From Bacillota bacterium (lineage in GTDB: Bacteria; Bacillota_A; Clostridia; Peptostreptococcales; Anaerovoracaceae), in the NCBI GenBank assembly GCA_017438085.1, contig JAFRWH010000272.1, forward strand, positions 1 through 8,220: a DNA stretch of 8,220 bases. Reading direction: 5' to 3'. Shown one piece after another: positions 6,144 to 8,220 of the stretch. The stretch's first letter is position 1. Every line of letters starts with the position of its first letter. The translations under genes were made by a program, and so were the position numbers. The notes under the pieces were generated by a model that ran no database searches, was not told the DNA's origin, and saw only the letters and a program-made list of their open reading frames with translations.

Positions 6144-7307
6144 ATGAAATGGTATGGATACAGAAGACCGGACGGATCCGTAGGATCCAGAAATCTTGTG
6201 GCAGTGATCCCTGCGGTCACCTGCGCGGGGGATGTCAGCGAGGCCATCTGCAGGGAAGTGCAGGGCACTGTTGCATATCTGCATCACCAGGGCTGCTGCC
6301 AGCTGCCTCCCGATCTTGAAAGGGTGACGGACACCCTGATCAGCCTCGGCAAAAGCCCCAATGTGGGTGCTGTGCTTATCGTGAGCCTGGGCTGCGAGGG
6401 CACGGACCACGAGCGCATGTACAGAGAGCTCAAGGCCACAGGAAAGCCCGTGGAGATAATACACATTCAGGAGCTTGGCGGCGTCAGCAAGGCCATAAGG
6501 GTAGGCACGGATATCGCAAGGCGGCTGGTGATACAGATCTCCGGGCAGCAGCGTGAAGAGGCGGATATTTCAGAGGTTGTGATGTCCATCAAGTGCGGCG
6601 CTTCCGACACCACCAGCGGCATGGCGTCAAACTGCGTCATCGGCTATGTTGCGGACAAGCTGGTGGACCTGGGCGCTACCGTGGTCTTCGGCGAGACCAC
6701 CGAGTTCATCGGAGGCGAGCACCTGCTGGCCAGAAGGGCTGTGAATAAAGAGGTGGCGGATAAAATCTATCAGATCGTGGATGCCATGGAGACCCGAGCC
6801 AAAAGCATAGGCTGCGATATGAGGCGCGGCCAGCCTACTCCTGGAAACATCGCAGGAGGCCTTTCAAGCATAGAGGAAAAGAGCCTGGGAGCCATAGTAA
6901 AGAGCGGCACCCGTCCCATACAGGGCGTGCTGGGTTACACGGAGCACATCACCGATCAGAAGGGTCTGTGGATAAAGGATACTCCGGGCAGAGAGCCTGA
7001 GATACTGACAGGCATGGCGGCTGCAGGAGCCCAGTTCATGTGCTTCTCCACCGGCAGAGGTGCTCCTCAGGGCTTCCCCAGCATGCCGGTCATCAAGATC
7101 TGCGGCAATCCCAACACCTACGAGAACATGAAGGACGACATGGATCTTAATGCTGGACTTATAATCACCGGCGAAAAGACCATAGATCAGATGGGCGAGG
7201 AGGCTTTCGAAAAGCTGCTCAGAGTGCTGAACGGCGAGCTCACCAAAAACGAAGCGATACACTACTTCACGTCCATAGACATCCACTGCCTTGGGCCAGT
7301 CATCTGA
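6144..7307 (+). CDS. UxaA/GarD-family sugar-acid dehydratase, large (catalytic) subunit
   Basis: This 387-aa protein is the C-terminal catalytic part of the UxaA/GarD dehydratase family. These metal-dependent enzymes remove water from aldonic or aldaric acids to give 2-keto-3-deoxy acids; UxaA itself converts D-altronate to 2-keto-3-deoxy-D-gluconate. Visible motifs are GYRRPDGSVGSRN (5-17), HHQGCCQ (47-53), GCEG (83-86), KCGASDTTSG (150-159), GETTEFIGGEH (183-193), GNIAGGLSSIEEKSLGA (234-250), and FSTGRG...PVIKICGNP (301-323). The length fits the split form of the family. AGGAGG overlaps the upstream stop codon (TAGGAGG) and sits 7 nt before the ATG. It is the last gene before a terminator and should work with the SAF subunit and the LarA-like epimerase. 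The precise substrate (altronate, galactarate, or another acid) cannot be read from the sequence. Confidence 0.92.
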   Translation: MKWYGYRRPDGSVGSRNLVAVIPAVTCAGDVSEAICREVQGTVAYLHHQGCCQLPPDLERVTDTLISLGKSPNVGAVLIVSLGCEGTDHERMYRELKATGKPVEIIHIQELGGVSKAIRVGTDIARRLVIQISGQQREEADISEVVMSIKCGASDTTSGMASNCVIGYVADKLVDLGATVVFGETTEFIGGEHLLARRAVNKEVADKIYQIVDAMETRAKSIGCDMRRGQPTPGNIAGGLSSIEEKSLGAIVKSGTRPIQGVLGYTEHITDQKGLWIKDTPGREPEILTGMAAAGAQFMCFSTGRGAPQGFPSMPVIKICGNPNTYENMKDDMDLNAGLIITGEKTIDQMGEEAFEKLLRVLNGELTKNEAIHYFTSIDIHCLGPVI

Positions 7308-7318
7308 TCTGACAGCTT

Positions 7319-7343
7319 AAAGATCCCTTCGGGGATCTTTTTT
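7319..7343 (+). terminator. Intrinsic terminator after the larA-uxaA operon
   Basis: AAAGATCCC (7319-7327) pairs perfectly with GGGATCTTT (7332-7340) around a UUCG tetraloop closed by C-G, an unusually stable loop. The stem runs into a T-tract (7338-7343). It lies 12 bp past the dehydratase stop codon and separates this operon from the mntP unit. Confidence 0.93.
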
Positions 7344-7363
7344 ATGCCTTCAAATCTTCATTC

Positions 7364-7392
7364 TTGTCTGATCTGTTATCATGCTGTATAAT
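7364..7392 (+). promoter_or_regulatory. Promoter of mntP
   Basis: TTGTCT (7364-7369) and a perfect TATAAT (7387-7392) are spaced by 17 bp. The start of transcription would be near 7399, giving a leader of only about 22 nt. This is too short for the manganese (yybP-ykoY) riboswitch that often precedes mntP. Confidence 0.75.
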
Positions 7393-7405
7393 AAATCGTT
7401 ATTAT
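7388..7405. promoter_or_regulatory. 18-bp inverted repeat over the mntP -10 and start site
   Basis: ATAATAA (7388-7394) and TTATTAT (7399-7405) form perfect 7-bp arms around ATCG. The repeat overlaps the -10 box and the predicted start site, so a bound protein would block RNA polymerase. Its AT-rich form (ATAAT...ATTAT) recalls metal-regulator boxes of the Fur/MntR type, but the match is loose and the assignment is inference. Confidence 0.45.
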
Positions 7406-7420
7406 GGAGATAGTTGTATT

Positions 7421-8023
7421 ATGAATTCAATAACGTCATTTATTATAACCAGCGCAGCTCTCGGGGTCGGACTTGCAATGGATGCTTTTTCCGTATCGGT
7501 CGCCAACGGGCTGAAATACTCGGGCAGCGGCAGCGAGCTTGACCGGGCAAGGCTCGGGAGAGTTCCTCTGTGCTTTGCCTTTTTTCAGTTTATAATGCCC
7601 CTCATCGGCTGGTTCTGCGTCAGGATGATAGTGGAGGCCTTCAACGCTTTCCGCCCCTTCATCCCCTGGATAGCCTTGCTTCTGCTGCTGTTCATAGGCG
7701 GTCAGATGATAATGGAAAGCCTTAAGGGGGATATCGAGGAAAAGGAGGAAGCTCATGCAGGGCTTGGCTTCGGCGCCCTGATGCTGCAGGGCATAGCCAC
7801 TTCCATAGACGCTCTTTCCGTGGGCTTTACCATATCCGAATACCACACCGGACAGGCCCTTGCAGCCTCGGCGATAATCGCTGTCGTGACATATTTTATC
7901 TGCTTCATCGGCCTTAAGGCCGGGACCAGACTGGGACCAAAGCTGGCCGGAAGGGCGGGGCTGCTGGGAGGCACCATACTGATAATCATTGGAATCAAAG
8001 TCTTTATTGAAGGCGTTTTCTAA
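7421..8023 (+). CDS. mntP: Manganese efflux pump MntP
   Basis: This 200-aa membrane protein exports excess Mn(II) across the cytoplasmic membrane. It has six hydrophobic segments (about 6-28, 50-72, 82-98, 115-137, 145-166, 180-198) arranged as two homologous halves. Each half has the family's acidic signature: GLAMDAFSVS with D21 and TSIDALSVG with D130, which correspond to the essential aspartates of E. coli MntP. A polar acidic loop (101-111) separates the halves. The length is close to the usual 185-200 residues. I chose the ATG at 7421, which has GGAGA 10 nt upstream; the longer frame starting with TTG at 7364 would overlap the promoter. It is transcribed independently of the dehydratase operon, and a DUF362 reading frame follows after 14 bp. 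Confidence 0.92.
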   Translation: MNSITSFIITSAALGVGLAMDAFSVSVANGLKYSGSGSELDRARLGRVPLCFAFFQFIMPLIGWFCVRMIVEAFNAFRPFIPWIALLLLLFIGGQMIMESLKGDIEEKEEAHAGLGFGALMLQGIATSIDALSVGFTISEYHTGQALAASAIIAVVTYFICFIGLKAGTRLGPKLAGRAGLLGGTILIIIGIKVFIEGVF

Positions 8024-8037
8024 AAGGGACAAGCATC

Positions 8038-8220
8038 ATGGAGAGCAGATCCAGAGTCGCAGTAGTCAGCTGCACAAGCTATGACGAGGAAAAGGTCTAT
8101 AAAGCGCTGAAGCTTGGGCTGTCCATGCTGGGCGGCCTCAGGCAGTTCGCTGCCCCGGAGCAGAAAATACTGGTCAAGCCCAATTTCCTTAAGCCCGGCG
8201 ACTAATCCAAGGCTATTGCC
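8038..8220 (+). pseudogene. DUF362-family protein start with an in-frame stop (partial, at window edge)
   Basis: The frame opening at 8038 encodes residues typical of the N-terminus of DUF362 proteins, which often also carry 4Fe-4S ferredoxin domains: RVAVVSCTSYDEEKVYKAL, then LGGLRQF, then KILVKPNFLKPGD (43-55). A TAA stop follows at 8203-8205 as codon 56. Reading on in the same frame gives SKAIA, which is what the family continues with after the KPN motif. The stop therefore interrupts conserved coding sequence, and a usual DUF362 protein is several hundred residues long. Either the gene is broken by a nonsense mutation, or there is a base error near the end of the sequence. AAGGGA lies 8 nt upstream of the ATG, and the 14-bp gap to mntP suggests co-transcription. 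The function of the family is not well defined. Confidence 0.55.

Noticed and set aside
6526..6533. A further TGGTGATA element
   Set aside because: It lies within the dehydratase coding sequence (codons for L-V-I), with no inverted partner noted at the array spacing; taken as chance.
7308..7420. yybP-ykoY manganese riboswitch before mntP
   Set aside because: The promoter at 7364-7392 leaves only about 22 nt of leader, and the hairpin at 7319-7343 is a terminator of the upstream operon, not part of a riboswitch aptamer.

Overview
The window looks like chromosomal DNA from a fermentative, probably anaerobic bacterium. Clostridia or another Firmicutes-like lineage is my best guess, but this is only inference. 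The signs are strong AGGAGG-type ribosome binding sites, sigma-70-like promoters, moderately high GC with frequent ATA (Ile) and AGG/AGA (Arg) codons, and a gene set for sugar and sugar-acid catabolism. I see no tRNA, rRNA, insertion sequence or CRISPR array.

Layout. (1) Leftward cluster, transcribed in the order 4232 to 1: an uncharacterised 502-aa protein with a GT-B (MurG-like) layout, a MelB-type GPH sugar:cation symporter, and the N-terminal 306 residues of a GH36 alpha-galactosidase that runs off the left edge. The symporter and GH36 gene are separated by a 333-bp AT-rich spacer. It holds four copies of a gapped palindrome (CACCA, 20-21 bp, YGGTG) at a near-regular 64-bp pitch, with one slot empty. 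A candidate promoter for the GH36 gene lies in that empty slot. (2) A 314-bp divergent intergenic region with a near-consensus rightward promoter and several palindromes. (3) Rightward operon 4547-7307: a LarA-family nickel-pincer racemase/epimerase, a small SAF-domain protein, and the large subunit of a UxaA/GarD-type sugar-acid dehydratase. The gaps are 11 bp each, and the operon closes with a UUCG-loop intrinsic terminator. (4) A separate unit: manganese exporter MntP with its own promoter and an inverted repeat over the -10, followed 14 bp later by the start of a DUF362 protein. That reading frame has an in-frame TAA only 55 codons in, just before the right edge.

How the genes could work together. 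The leftward genes would import and hydrolyse alpha-galactosides, with the GT-B-like protein in an unknown role. The rightward operon would epimerise a 2-hydroxy sugar acid at C2 and then dehydrate it to a 2-keto-3-deoxy acid. Two points deserve most attention: the phased gapped-palindrome array at 945-1235, and the pairing of a nickel-pincer epimerase with a split sugar-acid dehydratase. The uncharacterised GT-B-like protein of the leftward cluster comes next.
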